DNA from: Actinobacillus lignieresii
GTDB lineage: Bacteria > Pseudomonadota > Gammaproteobacteria > Enterobacterales > Pasteurellaceae
Assembly: GCF_900444945.1 (NCBI RefSeq)
Contig: NZ_UFRM01000001.1
Coordinates: 940,501-1,004,500, forward strand
DNA: 64,000 bases
Direction: 5' to 3'
Positions 29,861-40,548 of the stretch are shown here, piece after piece. Position 1 is the stretch's first letter, and each line of letters begins with the position of its first letter. Position numbers and translations under genes: made by a program. A model generated the notes under the pieces. It did no database searches. It was not told the DNA's origin and worked only from the letters and a program-made list of their open reading frames with translations.

Positions 29861-31066
29861 TTAGAAGTTAAACATATGTCCCATTTTTACCTGTTTCACT
29901 TTTAGGTAATCAATGTCATTTTTGTTCGGTTCTACAATAATCGGCTCACGTGCAACGATATTTAACCCTTGCTCTTTTAAGCCTTCAATTTTTGCCGGAT
30001 TATTGGTTAATAAACGGATCGATTTCACGCCTAACTGCTGGAACATTTGCGCACCGATATAATATTCACGTTCGTCTTCTTTAAATCCTAAAGCGACGTT
30101 CGCTTCAACCGTATCCATCCCTTTATCTTGTAGTTCGTAAGCACGTAGCTTATTGATTAAACCGATACCACGACCTTCTTGGCGTAAATACAGAATCACA
30201 CCTCTGCCCTCTTGCTCAATTTGGGTCATTGCTGCGGCAAATTGCTGGCCGCAGTCACAACGTTGAGAGCCGAACGCATCACCGGTTAAACATTCAGAAT
30301 GAATACGCGCTAAAACTTGCTCACCGTCCGTTAAATCACCTTTGACTAACGCAACGTGTTCTTTACCTGAAATCACTTCAACAAAGCTATGCGCCATAAA
30401 TTCGCCGTATTTTGTCGGCATTTTTACCACAGAAATTTGTTTCACTAAGCTATCATGTTTACGACGATATTCTTGTAATTGTTGAATCGTGATAAACGGC
30501 ATATTGTGCTCTACGGCAAATTTTTGTAGATCCGGCATGGTCATCATTGTGCCGTCATCTGCCATAATTTCACAACATAAACCAGCGTGTTTTAAACCGG
30601 CTAAACGAGCTAAATCAACTGTTGCTTCAGTATGACCGTTACGTACTAAAACACCACCGTCTTTTGCTACTAATGGGAACATATGCCCTGGGCGGCGGAA
30701 ATCACTTGCTTTCGCATTATCACCTACAATTTTCATTGCGGTAATTGAACGTTCAAAAGCAGAGATGCCTGTTCCTGTGTCAATGTGATCCACCGATACT
30801 GTAAACGCCGTTTCATGGTTATCTTCATTGACTGCCACCATCGGATGGAAATTTAACTTTTTAGCAATTTCCGTTGAAACCGGTGTGCAAATTAAACCTT
30901 TGCCATAAGTTGCCATAAAATTGATATTTTCCGGTGTTGCGAATTCTGCAGCACAAATAAAATCACCTTCGTTTTCACGATCTTCATCGTCAGTCACTAA
31001 AATGATCTTACCTTGACGAATCGCTTCAATCGCTTCTTCTACTTTTGAAAATTGGAAATCTGTCAT
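29861..31066 (-). CDS. ribBA: Bifunctional DHBP synthase / GTP cyclohydrolase II
   Basis: One chain starts both branches of riboflavin synthesis. The N-terminal RibB domain (about 1-205, [26 protein letters not shown]) makes dihydroxybutanone-P from ribulose-5-P. The C-terminal RibA domain (about 210-401) opens GTP; its zinc cysteines are visible in [18 protein letters not shown], and [10 protein letters not shown] and [10 protein letters not shown] follow. Both active sites look complete, so the fusion should be truly bifunctional. Confidence 0.96.
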   Translation of the reverse strand: MTDFQFSKVEEAIEAIRQGKIILVTDDEDRENEGDFICAAEFATPENINFMATYGKGLICTPVSTEIAKKLNFHPMVAVNEDNHETAFTVSVDHIDTGTGISAFERSITAMKIVGDNAKASDFRRPGHMFPLVAKDGGVLVRNGHTEATVDLARLAGLKHAGLCCEIMADDGTMMTMPDLQKFAVEHNMPFITIQQLQEYRRKHDSLVKQISVVKMPTKYGEFMAHSFVEVISGKEHVALVKGDLTDGEQVLARIHSECLTGDAFGSQRCDCGQQFAAAMTQIEQEGRGVILYLRQEGRGIGLINKLRAYELQDKGMDTVEANVALGFKEDEREYYIGAQMFQQLGVKSIRLLTNNPAKIEGLKEQGLNIVAREPIIVEPNKNDIDYLKVKQVKMGHMFNF

Positions 31067-31126
31067 CTTCTTTTCCTAAAATATACATTTTTGTCGGTAG
31101 GGTACACTGAGTGTGTCCTACAAATT

Positions 31127-31774
31127 TTAAAATCCCGCCTGCTTTAAAAAGTCTAAACTAAGATTACTTTTCGGTTCATCCGCCGGCTTTTTTAGCAAAA
31201 ACTGTTCGATATATTTGCCGACAATGTCGTTTTCTAAATTGACAATACTGCCGATTTTTTTCGAACCTAAATTGGTTTCTTTTATGGTATGTGGAATAAT
31301 CGATACACGGAAACTTTCATCATCGGTATCCACTACGGTCAGGCTAATACCGTCTATGGTAATCGAACCTTTCTCAATAATATAACGCATTAACTTCGGA
31401 GAGGTTTTTATACGATACCAAGTTGAATTATGTGCCGGTATGATTTCCGCAATTTCGCCTGTGCCGTCAATATGCCCCGAAACAATGTGTCCGCCGAAAC
31501 GTCCGTTTGCCGCCATCGCGCGTTCTAAATTAACCGGACTATTCGGTTTTAATTCGCCTAATGAAGTACGTTTTAACGTTTCAGACATCACATCAGCGGT
31601 AAATTGGTTGTTTGAAAAAGACGTTACGGTTAAACATACGCCGTTCACCGCAATGCTGTCGCCTAAATGAACGTCTTGTAATACTTTGGTCGCATTAATT
31701 GTGACTACCGCAAATTCGCCTTGCTTATGAATTTGAGCAATTTTGCCGACTTCCTCAATAATACCTGTGAACAT
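31127..31774 (-). CDS. ribE: Riboflavin synthase, alpha chain
   Basis: The enzyme dismutates two lumazines to riboflavin. The N-terminus MFTGIIEEVG is diagnostic. Two homologous lumazine-binding repeats are visible (about 1-95 and 96-200), each with a D-x-V-CLTV or D-I-SLTVV type motif and an HxxSGHIDGTG or NLE..GKY element. The 215 residues match the family. It is the second gene of the operon, downstream of the palindromic element that follows ribD. Confidence 0.95.
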   Translation of the reverse strand: MFTGIIEEVGKIAQIHKQGEFAVVTINATKVLQDVHLGDSIAVNGVCLTVTSFSNNQFTADVMSETLKRTSLGELKPNSPVNLERAMAANGRFGGHIVSGHIDGTGEIAEIIPAHNSTWYRIKTSPKLMRYIIEKGSITIDGISLTVVDTDDESFRVSIIPHTIKETNLGSKKIGSIVNLENDIVGKYIEQFLLKKPADEPKSNLSLDFLKQAGF

Positions 31775-31794
31775 ATAATTTCCTCATTATTGAT

Positions 31795-31907
31795 CCCCCT
31801 CTTTTGTAAAGAGGGGTTAGGGGAGATTTAACAACGCCAAAGTGAAAGACGGTGTAAATTTCAACATTATCTCAAATCTCCCCCGGCCCCTCTTTGCTAA
31901 AGAGGGG
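31795..31907. repeat. Nested palindromic element between ribD and ribE
   Basis: Two arms each contain their own hairpin (CCCCTCTTT..AAAGAGGGG at 31796-31816 and 31887-31907). They are also inverted copies of each other, with AGGGGAGATTT near 31819-31829 against AAATCTCCCC near 31874-31883. A centre of about 44 bases separates them. The form is that of a small MITE- or REP-like repeat. The right arm overlaps the end of ribD and supplies its last codons and stop. Confidence 0.75.
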
Positions 31908-32991
31908 AGATGACTACATAATCCAACAAAATATCTTCGCCGATAAGTTCAGTCGATTTCAATTTTAATTTAACCGCTTGGTCAATTTGCTGAATACCTT
32001 CGCCGCCGATTGGGGTTTTCGCTTGTTTACCACCGACTAATTTCGGCGCGATATAACAATGTACTCGATTCACAATACCACTTTCTAACGCACTGAAATT
32101 TAAACTTGAACCGCCTTCTAATAACAGGCTGTCGATCTGCATGTCACCGAGCTTTTGCAAAAGATCTTGCAAATCTACCCGCTTGTTTCGTGCTTTACAC
32201 ACTAATACTTCTACGCCAAGCGATCTAAATTGTTCAATTTTTTGCAAATCGTCACAAACGGTTGCAATCACGGTGCGATATTCTTTCGCTGTTTGCACTA
32301 ACTGGCAATCCAACGGTGTACGTAATTGGCTATCGCAGACAATCCGAACCGGCTGTTTCGCATTCGGCATTCGGCTATTTAGCATCGGATTATCGGCAAG
32401 TACCGTATCCACTCCAACCATAATCGCACTATATTGATGGCGAGTTTGTTGCACTCTTGCTCTTGCCGATTCACCGGTAATCCATTTAGATTCACCGGTA
32501 CTGGTTGCAATTTTGCCGTCTGCCGTCATCGCATATTTCATCAACACATACGGGCGTTTAGTTTGAATATAGTGGAAAAAAATCGGGTTTAACGCATCGC
32601 ATTCTTCTTTGAGTAAACCTTCCACCACTTCCACACCGACTTGACGTAACTGACTTGCTCCTCGCCCCGCCACTAAAGGATTCGGATCGCTTGAACCGAT
32701 AAATACTTTTTTAATGCCTCGTTCAATTAATAAATCCGAACAAGGAGGCGTGCGCCCGTGATGACAACAAGGCTCAAGTGTTACATAAGCAGTCGCCCCG
32801 GAAAGATCTTCCTTACAATGTAAAATGGCATTACGTTCCGCATGCCAACCACCAATCTTTTCATGGTAACCTTCGGCAACGATTTCACCGTTTTTGACAA
32901 TTACACAACCGACAAGCGGATTGGGATTCGTCCAACCTAAACCTTGTTTTGCCAGTGCAATCGCACGGCGCATATAGTCTAAATCCGTCAT
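31897..32991 (-). CDS. ribD: Bifunctional pyrimidine deaminase / reductase RibD
   Basis: RibD deaminates and then reduces the pyrimidine intermediate. The deaminase half has the zinc site HAERNAI and PCCHHGRTPPCSD; the reductase half (about 150-364) has MTADGKIATSTGESKWITG and LLEGGSSLN. The frame is open back to 33081, but that start lies inside the riboswitch terminator hairpin, and homologues begin close to MTDLDYMRRAI. I therefore place the start at 32991 (364 residues), although its Shine-Dalgarno is weak. The final residues ISPL and the stop come from the neighbouring palindromic repeat. Confidence 0.92.
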   Translation of the reverse strand: MTDLDYMRRAIALAKQGLGWTNPNPLVGCVIVKNGEIVAEGYHEKIGGWHAERNAILHCKEDLSGATAYVTLEPCCHHGRTPPCSDLLIERGIKKVFIGSSDPNPLVAGRGASQLRQVGVEVVEGLLKEECDALNPIFFHYIQTKRPYVLMKYAMTADGKIATSTGESKWITGESARARVQQTRHQYSAIMVGVDTVLADNPMLNSRMPNAKQPVRIVCDSQLRTPLDCQLVQTAKEYRTVIATVCDDLQKIEQFRSLGVEVLVCKARNKRVDLQDLLQKLGDMQIDSLLLEGGSSLNFSALESGIVNRVHCYIAPKLVGGKQAKTPIGGEGIQQIDQAVKLKLKSTELIGEDILLDYVVISPL

Positions 32992-33052
32992 TGTTTTGAA
33001 ACTATTTAAGGGCAGAGGAAAACACATTACAGGCGTGTTTACCCTAATGATG

Positions 33053-33086
33053 AAAAAAGCCTTGAAATCTTTCGATCTCAAGGCTT
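33053..33086 (-). terminator. Riboswitch-controlled terminator before ribD
   Basis: On the minus strand AAGCCTTGAGATC, a GAAA tetraloop and GATTTCAAGGCTT form a 13-bp stem with one G-U pair, followed by six U. It lies between the FMN aptamer and the ribD start and is the likely expression platform. Confidence 0.88.
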
Positions 33087-33123
33087 GTAAAAAAGATAGG
33101 AAAAACCACCGCTTACACGGTTA

Positions 33124-33245
33124 TTTCATCTTCTTCCATCCAGACTATACTGTCGGTACCGGAATCTCACCAGTTCCTGCCAAACCTTTTTCGTTCGGCT
33201 CGCGGACTTTACCGCCGATCGGGAATTTCACCCTGCCCTGAAGAT
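33124..33245 (-). promoter_or_regulatory. FMN riboswitch (RFN element)
   Basis: The minus strand carries the conserved RFN blocks in order: CTTCAGGGCAGGGTGAAATT, CCCGATCGGCGGTAAAGTCC, GCGAGCC, a variable arm, then GGTGAGATTCCGGTACCGAC and AGTATAGTCTGGATGGAAGA. These are the landmark sequences of the FMN aptamer. FMN binding should favour the downstream terminator and shut off ribD-ribE-ribBA-ribH. Confidence 0.97.
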
Positions 33246-33264
33246 TATTAAAAAATTGTTGCAA

Positions 33265-33293
33265 ATTTTGCGACTTTTGATTGTCAAAGTCAA
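33265..33293 (-). promoter_or_regulatory. Candidate rib operon promoter
   Basis: On the minus strand TTGACT (33293-33288), a 17-base spacer and CAAAAT (33270-33265), which would start the transcript just before the FMN aptamer. A TTGACA overlaps immediately downstream, so the exact -35 is open. Confidence 0.4.
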
Positions 33294-33300
33294 GCAAGAA

Positions 33301-34575
33301 TTAGCGTTTATCCAATGCCATTGATAATAAAGTGATTGGATGTAAGCAAGTAACATTGCTCGACATATCAATCTGCCATTTACAGGTTTCGCACTCTGAA
33401 ATCACATAATCAAAACCGCCCTCATTGATATGCTCAAACAAAGTACGTCCGATTGCTTGTGACGTTTCGTAGTTTTCCGCTTTAAAACCGTAAGTCCCGG
33501 CAATACCGCAACATTGTGAAGGCAACATGACTATTTCTAATTCCGGAATTTGTTTTAATAATTCCAATGTATAAGGTGCCCAACCTGCTTTTTCTACGTG
33601 ACAAGCGGTATGATAAGCAACACGTAAACGCATTGGCTTAAGCGGTAATTTTCTGCCGGCTTTTTGTAATTTATACAAGTAACGAGTCACAATATTAATG
33701 TGAGATTTCACATTGGTATTCGGCATACCGAGTACGTGACTGTATTCTTCTTTAATATTTGCCGTACAGCTTGAAGACGTACCGATCACTTCCAACTGTT
33801 TATTAACGGTTTTTTCAAGATATTTCAGGTTAAATTCCGCCTGTTTTTTCGCTCTTTCAGGAAAACCGTTCACCATTAACGGCAAACCGCAACATTTTTC
33901 TTTTTCAAGCAAGACCACACCGATATCCAGTGCATTCATTACGTCAATCACTTCTTTCCCTAACTGCGGATTATTATAGTTCACATAACAACCGTGGTAA
34001 TAAGCGACTTGCTCTTTGAATTGCGCCTGGCGTTTCGCTTCTTTTTTCATATACCAATTACGGAACGAACCGAATGAATATTTCGGTAAGGTACGGTGTT
34101 GGCTGACTTTTAAGGTTTTCTCCAGTAAGAATCGGGTCGCTTTTAAACCGGTAATCGTATTCACAATCGGTGCAAACGGGGTATTCATCGTCCCCATAAT
34201 ATCGGTATTACTTAATACCGCATCACGCAATTTGTGAATTAACGGTTTATTTTGACGCTCAACGTGACGATTTCTTGCACGTACGATAATATCGCCGATT
34301 TTTACATCCGACGGGCAAGCAATTTCACAACGTTTACAGTTAGTACAATATTTCAAGGCTTCATCGTAGAAATCCGGGCTTTTCAGACGTAAACGCTCGC
34401 CGTCCGGGCCGGATTGTTTCGGTCCCGGATAGAACGGATTATTACGTGAAACCGGACATACCGCCGTACAAGCGGTACATTTCAAGCAACTTTCAAAACT
34501 CGGATCAAAATGTTGATGAACAACCGGAGATTGTGCGCCTTGACGTGCATTTTCAATCAATTGTTTAATATTCAT
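33301..34575 (-). CDS. glpC: Anaerobic glycerol-3-phosphate dehydrogenase subunit C
   Basis: GlpC anchors GlpAB to the membrane and passes electrons to the quinone pool. Two ferredoxin-type 4Fe-4S motifs ([12 protein letters not shown] and [12 protein letters not shown], within about residues 30-100) precede two cysteine-rich CCG domains ([10 protein letters not shown] and CCGIAGTYG). The longest frame starts at 34638, but a GGAGG site sits correctly before the ATG at 34575, and homologues start there. That start codon overlaps the glpB stop as ATGA, so translation is coupled. This gives 424 residues. Confidence 0.96.
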   Translation of the reverse strand: MNIKQLIENARQGAQSPVVHQHFDPSFESCLKCTACTAVCPVSRNNPFYPGPKQSGPDGERLRLKSPDFYDEALKYCTNCKRCEIACPSDVKIGDIIVRARNRHVERQNKPLIHKLRDAVLSNTDIMGTMNTPFAPIVNTITGLKATRFLLEKTLKVSQHRTLPKYSFGSFRNWYMKKEAKRQAQFKEQVAYYHGCYVNYNNPQLGKEVIDVMNALDIGVVLLEKEKCCGLPLMVNGFPERAKKQAEFNLKYLEKTVNKQLEVIGTSSSCTANIKEEYSHVLGMPNTNVKSHINIVTRYLYKLQKAGRKLPLKPMRLRVAYHTACHVEKAGWAPYTLELLKQIPELEIVMLPSQCCGIAGTYGFKAENYETSQAIGRTLFEHINEGGFDYVISECETCKWQIDMSSNVTCLHPITLLSMALDKR

Positions 34576-35858
34576 TTTGTACCTCCGATTTGTTCTGCAA
34601 CGGTTAATGCCGTTACCACTGCAACACCCGAACCGCAACCTTGCTCAATGCCTTGGAAACCACCAATGACATTGCCCACCGCATATAAATTCGGCACAAC
34701 CTCACCGTTTTTTTGCACTTGGCAAGCCGAGTTAATCACTACACCTGCAGATTGATATGGTTGAGGTGCCGCAAAGCGGTTATTTGTCCAAGTAAAGCGG
34801 TCAGAATTATCAAAATTTTTGCAACCGCAAATATCCAAATCAAATACCGGCTCTTTCACTCGTTCAAACTCCGCCACAAGCCCGTTGCTAAAGAAACTGC
34901 CGGCAGCCAACACAAAATGATCCGCACTAATCGGTTCTTCTTGGTGTGATGTGGTAAAAATACGTACTACCTTATCCTCTTCAAATTCCGCTTTAACCGC
35001 TCGGTCACCGTTCATCATCATACCGCCTAATTGCTCAAAGCGTGAACGTAGCTGACGATGTTGGCGAATACCCAATAAAGACGGTGGTAACGTCGGTAAT
35101 TCAAATAATGCCAAACCGGTTGCTTGCTGTAAGCTATTGAAGAAATCTTGGTTATCTAAGCCGAAACAAGCCGGTAAAAAGACCGCTTTCGCATTGCCTG
35201 CCGCTTGTTTAATTTCTTGTACTAAATCTTGGAAAGACAATTTATGTTCTAATAATTGCGCAATATTTACACTGCGAAACTCACGAGAGTTTTGGCGTAA
35301 ATAGTCCAACTCGGGAATATTCAAATAACCGATGGTAAATTCGTAATCGGAAAATTGGCTATGCTGTTTTAAATTGTCCGCCAATAATTGCGGCTGAAAA
35401 TCGTGATAGCCTTCAATTCCTAAAATGGCGACCTGTTTCTCCGCTAAGGTAGTTAAATGTTTTACTGTCGGCACGCTATTCGGCGATAGCCAAGTCGCAC
35501 GAAGACCACCTAGCGGGGTAATGCGTTCATGATTTTGCGCCGTTGATCCTTCTAAATGTAGAGTTAAACTTTGCGCTAATTGTTCGAACTGCTGCGCTTT
35601 TGCCAATACTTGATCTTTGCCGAGAATGCTATACGGATGTTCCAGCGCTTGAAGTTTTAATTCATCAAGCGATTGGTAAACATTTTCGACTTTTTGACCG
35701 CTTGGTAAACGAGAAAGTAAATCCATTGAGCCGGAAGAAAAATCCATCGCCGCTTGTCCGTTATTAATAATCGCACAGCGTTTGCCTTGTTCTTGAAGCG
35801 CAATCCCACAGGTTAAACCGGCAAGCCCTCCGCCAATAATCACTACATCAAAATTCAT
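34572..35858 (-). CDS. glpB: Anaerobic glycerol-3-phosphate dehydrogenase subunit B
   Basis: GlpB is the second flavoprotein-like subunit and links the catalytic GlpA to GlpC. The N-terminal dinucleotide-binding motif [15 protein letters not shown] is clear, and a second FAD-related element ([14 protein letters not shown]) lies near the C-terminus. The 428 residues are close to the family size. It overlaps glpA by 11 bases at its start and glpC by four at its end. Confidence 0.95.
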   Translation of the reverse strand: MNFDVVIIGGGLAGLTCGIALQEQGKRCAIINNGQAAMDFSSGSMDLLSRLPSGQKVENVYQSLDELKLQALEHPYSILGKDQVLAKAQQFEQLAQSLTLHLEGSTAQNHERITPLGGLRATWLSPNSVPTVKHLTTLAEKQVAILGIEGYHDFQPQLLADNLKQHSQFSDYEFTIGYLNIPELDYLRQNSREFRSVNIAQLLEHKLSFQDLVQEIKQAAGNAKAVFLPACFGLDNQDFFNSLQQATGLALFELPTLPPSLLGIRQHRQLRSRFEQLGGMMMNGDRAVKAEFEEDKVVRIFTTSHQEEPISADHFVLAAGSFFSNGLVAEFERVKEPVFDLDICGCKNFDNSDRFTWTNNRFAAPQPYQSAGVVINSACQVQKNGEVVPNLYAVGNVIGGFQGIEQGCGSGVAVVTALTVAEQIGGTK

Positions 35859-37533
35859 TGCTATTCACTCCCTGCTCTTTGTCCATCGGCACATCATTCA
35901 GTCCGAGTAGGCTATAGTAAATCCAGCTGGTAAATTCCGCTTCCCGCATTGCATCTCCCCACGCAATCGGTTGAATACCACGCCAACGTTCTTCCATAAA
36001 TGAAGCTAATTGTGTGGTTGATTCTTTCGGTGTCGCCACATTGAAACGGCTCATCAATCCCGCAGCACGGCAGGCGCAAAGTTCCGCTTGGCAAGTTCCC
36101 ATACCGACACGGGTACGGCGGCGTAAATCGACTAAGTTATTTACATTCAGCTCATCAACCGCATAGCGAACTTCACCGGCGGTTACCGCTTCACATTCGC
36201 ACACTAAGGTTTTATCCAATCGTTCGGTTTCCAGTAAACGCAATGCTCTGGAACCGTGACGATAAACCGCAGAATGACGAATCGTATTCGGTAGCGAAAT
36301 GATTTTTTTACTGGTCTCTTCACAGCTTTCATTTGAACCCGGAAGCGGACGCTCCGCCGTGCTACACAAGCGCTCGGATTTATTCAATTTTTTGCAAACC
36401 AAATCGGTTGCCCATTCCGCCATCAAACGATAAGTCATTAGTTTACCGCCGGTAATAGTGATAAAGCCGTCTAAACCGTCACGTTCCGCGTGATCCAGCA
36501 ATACTATACCGCGGCTCACGTTACGACCGGACGGATCATCGTCCGTTGCCACCAATGGACGAACCCCCGCATAAGCACGTAATACACGGGTATGACGCAA
36601 ACTCGGTGCAAGTTTCTCCCCTTCACGGAACAGTACGTCCACTTCTTCCGGTGTGACTACCATATTGTCAATTTGATCATAAGGAATACGGTCGGAAGTC
36701 GTCCCGATAACACAAATGGTATCGCCCGGTACTAAAATATCGGCATTCGCCGGTTTACGACAACGGTTGATCACCATATTATTGATACGGTGTCCCATCA
36801 CTAATAACGAACCTTTTGCAGGGAACATTTTGATTTTGAGATCGGCGTATTCGGCAATACCCTGCCCCCAGATCCCGCCTGCATTCACCACAATCGGCGC
36901 AAAAAATTGACGTTTTACTTGGTTTCTATGATCGAACACATTAACGCCGATAACGGTGCCGCCTTCACGAATCAACCCTATCACTTCGCAATAAGTGAAT
37001 ATTTTTGCGCCGTTTTCCGTTGCATCCAACATATTGGAAGCGGTTAAACGGAACGGGTCAATCGAACCATCCGGCACAACCACCGCACCGACTAGCGAAG
37101 GGTTAACGGACGGCTCCATATATTTTGCAAGATCCGGTTCGATTTCAACCGCTTCGATACCCGAATCGGTACAGGCTTGGATAAAGTTTTTCTGATAATT
37201 GAGATCGTCTTCCGGCAGGGTTATGAAAAGCCCTTTCGTATCATCTACGCAATGACGGGCGATTTGTTTAAGGATTAGATTTTCTTTAATGCACTCTTCG
37301 GCAGATTCCCTATCATTCACCGCATAACGTGCGCCGCTATGTAGTAAACCGTGATTACGACCGGTCGCACCGGTTGCAATATCTCTGCGTTCAAGTAATA
37401 CGCATTTTAAACCGCGTAATGCGCAATCTCGCGCAATACCGGCTCCCGTTGCGCCGCCACCGATAATAATCACATCGGTATTAATCGGCGAAAAGTCTGC
37501 AACATTTTGATACATCTGAGGTGAAATGTTCAT
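35848..37533 (-). CDS. glpA: Anaerobic glycerol-3-phosphate dehydrogenase subunit A
   Basis: GlpA is the catalytic FAD subunit that oxidises glycerol-3-P to dihydroxyacetone-P with fumarate or nitrate respiration. [22 protein letters not shown] and [15 protein letters not shown] mark the DAO fold. A C-terminal BFD-like iron-sulfur domain carries [11 protein letters not shown] and [13 protein letters not shown]. The frame opens at a GTG at 37549-37551, but the ATG at 37533 has a GAGAGG Shine-Dalgarno at the right distance. That gives 561 residues. CRP-like sites lie upstream. Confidence 0.96.
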   Translation of the reverse strand: MNISPQMYQNVADFSPINTDVIIIGGGATGAGIARDCALRGLKCVLLERRDIATGATGRNHGLLHSGARYAVNDRESAEECIKENLILKQIARHCVDDTKGLFITLPEDDLNYQKNFIQACTDSGIEAVEIEPDLAKYMEPSVNPSLVGAVVVPDGSIDPFRLTASNMLDATENGAKIFTYCEVIGLIREGGTVIGVNVFDHRNQVKRQFFAPIVVNAGGIWGQGIAEYADLKIKMFPAKGSLLVMGHRINNMVINRCRKPANADILVPGDTICVIGTTSDRIPYDQIDNMVVTPEEVDVLFREGEKLAPSLRHTRVLRAYAGVRPLVATDDDPSGRNVSRGIVLLDHAERDGLDGFITITGGKLMTYRLMAEWATDLVCKKLNKSERLCSTAERPLPGSNESCEETSKKIISLPNTIRHSAVYRHGSRALRLLETERLDKTLVCECEAVTAGEVRYAVDELNVNNLVDLRRRTRVGMGTCQAELCACRAAGLMSRFNVATPKESTTQLASFMEERWRGIQPIAWGDAMREAEFTSWIYYSLLGLNDVPMDKEQGVNSNEF

Positions 37534-37564
37534 ACTCAACCTCTCCCACACTTAAATGAAATGA

Positions 37565-37574
37565 AACGAACAAA
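37565..37574 (-). promoter_or_regulatory. Possible GlpR half-site upstream of glpA
   Basis: On the minus strand TTTGTTCGTT matches 9 of 10 bases of the E. coli GlpR half-site WATKYTCGWW. Only a half-site is seen and no glpR gene is in the window. Confidence 0.3.
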
Positions 37575-37643
37575 TTAAAATAACCGCATTGTATTAAAAT
37601 GAGCGTTTTTGAACAAGTAAATGAGCAAAAAAGAAATCAGAAG

Positions 37644-37659
37644 TGTGAATAACATCACA
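37644..37659. promoter_or_regulatory. CRP-binding site, glpA-glpQ intergenic region (perfect core)
   Basis: TGTGA, six bases, TCACA (TGTGAATAACATCACA): an exact CRP core palindrome lying between divergent glpA and glpQ. It probably gives cAMP-dependent activation of one or both. Confidence 0.75.
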
Positions 37660-37684
37660 AATTCTTTCGATTTACGAAATTGTT

Positions 37685-37700
37685 TGTGGTACAGATCACA
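37685..37700. promoter_or_regulatory. Second CRP-binding site, glpA-glpQ region
   Basis: TGTGG, six bases, TCACA; one mismatch from the perfect core and 41 bases from the first site, close to four helical turns. It is about 85 bases before the glpQ start. Confidence 0.65.
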
Positions 37701-37785
37701 AATTTACATAAATCATCTTTTATATTTGTGCTTTTCGGCTAACCTTTTAGCCGGCTTTTTAAGCAATCATCATGAGGAGAAATCT

Positions 37786-38874
37786 ATGAAAACAATCAAA
37801 GCATTAGCGATTAGTCTTATTACTACGGCGGTATTAGCTGGTTGTTCTAATACGCAACCTGTTGAGCCGGTTAAATCCGACAAGTTGATTATCGCTCACC
37901 GTGGTGCCAGCGGCTACCTACCGGAGCATACGCTTGAATCCAAAGCGCTTGCTTTCGCTCAACAAGCGGATTATTTAGAGCAAGATCTTGCGATGACAAA
38001 GGACAACCGTTTAATTGTTATTCACGACCATTTCTTAGACGGCTTAACCGATGTGGCGAAAAAATTCCCGAAACGTGCGCGTAAGGACGGACGTTTCTAT
38101 GTGGCGGATTTCACCTTAAAAGAAATCCAAACGCTTGAAATGACGGAAAATTTCAAAACCGAAAACGGCCAACAAGTACAGGTTTATCCGAATCGTTTCC
38201 CGATGTGGAAATCACATTTCAGAATTCACACTTTCGAAGATGAAATCGAATTTATCCAAGGCTTAGAAAAATCAACCGGTAAACAAATCGGTATCTATCC
38301 GGAAATTAAAGCGCCTTGGCTACATCACCAAGAAGGTAAAGATATTGCATTAGAAACCTTAAAAGTACTGAAAAAATACGGCTATGACCAAAAATCGGAC
38401 AAAGTTTATTTACAAACTTTCGATTTTAACGAGTTAAAACGTATTAAAACCGAATTATTGCCGAAACTCGGTATGGACGTAAAACTCGTTCAATTAGTCG
38501 CTTATACCGATTGGCATGAAACCGAAGAAAAAGACGCTTCGGGCAAATGGGTGAACTACAACTACGACTGGATGTTCAAAGACGGCGCAATGGCTGAAGT
38601 GGCTAAATACGCCGACGGCGTAGGCCCTGGTTGGTATATGTTGGTTGATGACAAAAACTCAAAATTAGGCGATATCAAATTCACGCCGATGGTGAAAGAT
38701 ATTGCGAAAACTAAAATGGAACTACATCCGTACACAGTACGTAAAGATGCCCTTCCGGAATTCTTTACCGATGTAAATCAAATGTACGATGCGTTATTAA
38801 ATAAAGCGGGAGCAACCGGCGTGTTTACCGACTTCCCGGATACCGGCGTACAATTTATTAAAGGAATAAAATAA
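37786..38874 (+). CDS. glpQ: Glycerophosphodiester phosphodiesterase lipoprotein (GlpQ / protein D)
   Basis: It hydrolyses glycerophosphodiesters such as glycerophosphocholine to glycerol-3-P. It is a lipoprotein: the signal ending VLAGC puts the lipid on Cys at about residue 19. The GDPD motif IIAHRGASGYLPEHT with its catalytic histidine and glutamate, and the acidic HDHFLD, are intact. The frame opens far upstream, but AGGAG before the ATG at 37786 and the lipoprotein signal fix the start (362 residues, like H. influenzae protein D). In Haemophilus the protein supplies choline for LPS phosphorylcholine and binds IgD; either role here is an inference. Confidence 0.95.
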   Translation: MKTIKALAISLITTAVLAGCSNTQPVEPVKSDKLIIAHRGASGYLPEHTLESKALAFAQQADYLEQDLAMTKDNRLIVIHDHFLDGLTDVAKKFPKRARKDGRFYVADFTLKEIQTLEMTENFKTENGQQVQVYPNRFPMWKSHFRIHTFEDEIEFIQGLEKSTGKQIGIYPEIKAPWLHHQEGKDIALETLKVLKKYGYDQKSDKVYLQTFDFNELKRIKTELLPKLGMDVKLVQLVAYTDWHETEEKDASGKWVNYNYDWMFKDGAMAEVAKYADGVGPGWYMLVDDKNSKLGDIKFTPMVKDIAKTKMELHPYTVRKDALPEFFTDVNQMYDALLNKAGATGVFTDFPDTGVQFIKGIK

Positions 38875-38956
38875 TCTCAATTTTGAGCGAAAATGAAGAA
38901 TAAATTTGTGAATCGACCATGTTTTGATTGAATATGTTGAAATACCCTCATAAAAA

Positions 38957-38972
38957 TGTGAGTAGATTCACA
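38957..38972. promoter_or_regulatory. CRP-binding site upstream of glpT
   Basis: TGTGA, GTAGAT, TCACA: an exact core palindrome about 105 bases before the glpT start, in the gap after glpQ. It suggests a separate cAMP-activated promoter for glpT. Confidence 0.72.
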
Positions 38973-39076
38973 AATTTGAATAATTTTTATGGAGTATTAC
39001 TCTTTTTTATATAGAATATACTCGATTGTTCGTAATCGAACTTTTTATCAATAAATATAAAATATGGAGTGTTTCT

Positions 39077-40522
39077 ATGTTTGGTCCATTCAAACCGGCT
39101 CCGCATATTGCGGAATTACCGGCAGATAAAATAGATGCCAGATACAAATTCTTACGTTGGCAAGTTTTTGCAGGTATCTTTTTCGGCTATGCCGCCTATT
39201 ACTTTGTGCGTGCGAACTTCGACCTTGCGCAAAAAGGTTTAATTGAAGCGGGTTTATATAATAAAGCGGAACTCGGTATTATCGGTACCGGTGCGGGTTT
39301 GGCTTACGGTTTATCTAAATTCGTAATGGCGGGTATGTCAGACCGCTCGAATCCGAAAGTATTTTTACCGTTCGGTTTATTACTTTCCGGTCTTTGTATG
39401 ACGATGATGGGCTTAATGCCGTGGGCGACTTCAGGTATTGCAGTGATGTTCATCATGATTTTCTTAAACGGTTGGTTCCAAGGTATGGGTTGGCCACCGT
39501 GCGGTCGTACTATGGTTCACTGGTGGTCTAAATCCGAACGCGGTACTATCGTTTCTATTTGGAACTGTGCGCATAACGTGGGCGGTATGGTACCGGGTGC
39601 GATGGTATTATTAGCCAGTGCGATTTACTTCAGCAACACCGGCGAACACGCTACAGCGAAAGACGTATGGCAACAAGCGCTTTATTATCCAGGTATTGCC
39701 GCAATGATCGCTGCGATTCCGGTTTATTTCGTGATGAAAGATACGCCGCAATCTTGCGGTTTACCGCCAGTAGAAAAATGGCGTAACGATTATCCGGATG
39801 ACTATAATGAAGAAACGGCGGAAAAAGACTTAAGTACCAAAGAAATCTTTGTGACTTACGTACTTAAAAACAAATTATTATGGTACATCGCAATCGCTAA
39901 CGTATTCGTGTATTTAATTCGTTACGGCGTTTTAAAATGGTCTCCGGTTTATCTTGGTGAAGTAAAACACTTTAACATTAAAGGAACTGCATGGGCTTAT
40001 ACCATTTATGAATTAGCTGCGATTCCGGGTACATTATTATGCGGTTGGGTATCGGATAAATTATTCAAAGGTAAACGCGGTTTAACCGGCTTTATCTTCA
40101 TGATCTTAACGACTATCGCCGTGTTCGCATTATGGAAAAACCCGGCAACGCCTGAAGCGGAATTAGCGCAATATGCAGGTAAAGCGTGGTATGAAAACCC
40201 ATATCAATTAATGGACTTCATCTTAATGACAACTATCGGTTTCTTAATCTACGGTCCGGTAATGTTAATCGGCTTACACGCACTTGAACTTGCACCGAAA
40301 AAAGCGGCGGGTACTTCAGCGGGCTTTACCGGTTTATTCGGTTACTTAGGCGGTACTGTTTCGGCATCGGCCGTTGTAGGTTGGGCGGCTGAATATTACG
40401 GCTGGGACGGCGGTTTCTACGTAATGATTGCCGGCGGCGTATTAGCCGTACTCTTAATGTTTATCGTGATGATTGAAGAAGGTAAACATAAAGCGAAATT
40501 AGGTGATCACTACGGTAAATAA
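39077..40522 (+). CDS. glpT: Glycerol-3-phosphate/phosphate antiporter GlpT
   Basis: GlpT imports glycerol-3-P in exchange for phosphate. It is a 12-helix major-facilitator protein matching E. coli GlpT closely ([71 protein letters not shown]). GGAG before the ATG at 39077 and the alignment exclude the longer frame from 39026, giving 481 residues. Extra residues lie near helix 5 and between helices 10 and 11. It also lies directly after glpQ, the source of its substrate. Confidence 0.96.
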   Translation: MFGPFKPAPHIAELPADKIDARYKFLRWQVFAGIFFGYAAYYFVRANFDLAQKGLIEAGLYNKAELGIIGTGAGLAYGLSKFVMAGMSDRSNPKVFLPFGLLLSGLCMTMMGLMPWATSGIAVMFIMIFLNGWFQGMGWPPCGRTMVHWWSKSERGTIVSIWNCAHNVGGMVPGAMVLLASAIYFSNTGEHATAKDVWQQALYYPGIAAMIAAIPVYFVMKDTPQSCGLPPVEKWRNDYPDDYNEETAEKDLSTKEIFVTYVLKNKLLWYIAIANVFVYLIRYGVLKWSPVYLGEVKHFNIKGTAWAYTIYELAAIPGTLLCGWVSDKLFKGKRGLTGFIFMILTTIAVFALWKNPATPEAELAQYAGKAWYENPYQLMDFILMTTIGFLIYGPVMLIGLHALELAPKKAAGTSAGFTGLFGYLGGTVSASAVVGWAAEYYGWDGGFYVMIAGGVLAVLLMFIVMIEEGKHKAKLGDHYGK

Positions 40523-40548
40523 TCTTATCGTAAACCACTAAAAATATG

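Noticed and set aside
32996..33241. 81-codon plus-strand frame
   Set aside because: It is antisense to the FMN riboswitch and its terminator.
37621..37785. 55-residue N-terminal extension of glpQ
   Set aside because: It crosses the CRP sites and would bury the lipoprotein signal peptide, which starts at 37786 behind a good AGGAG.
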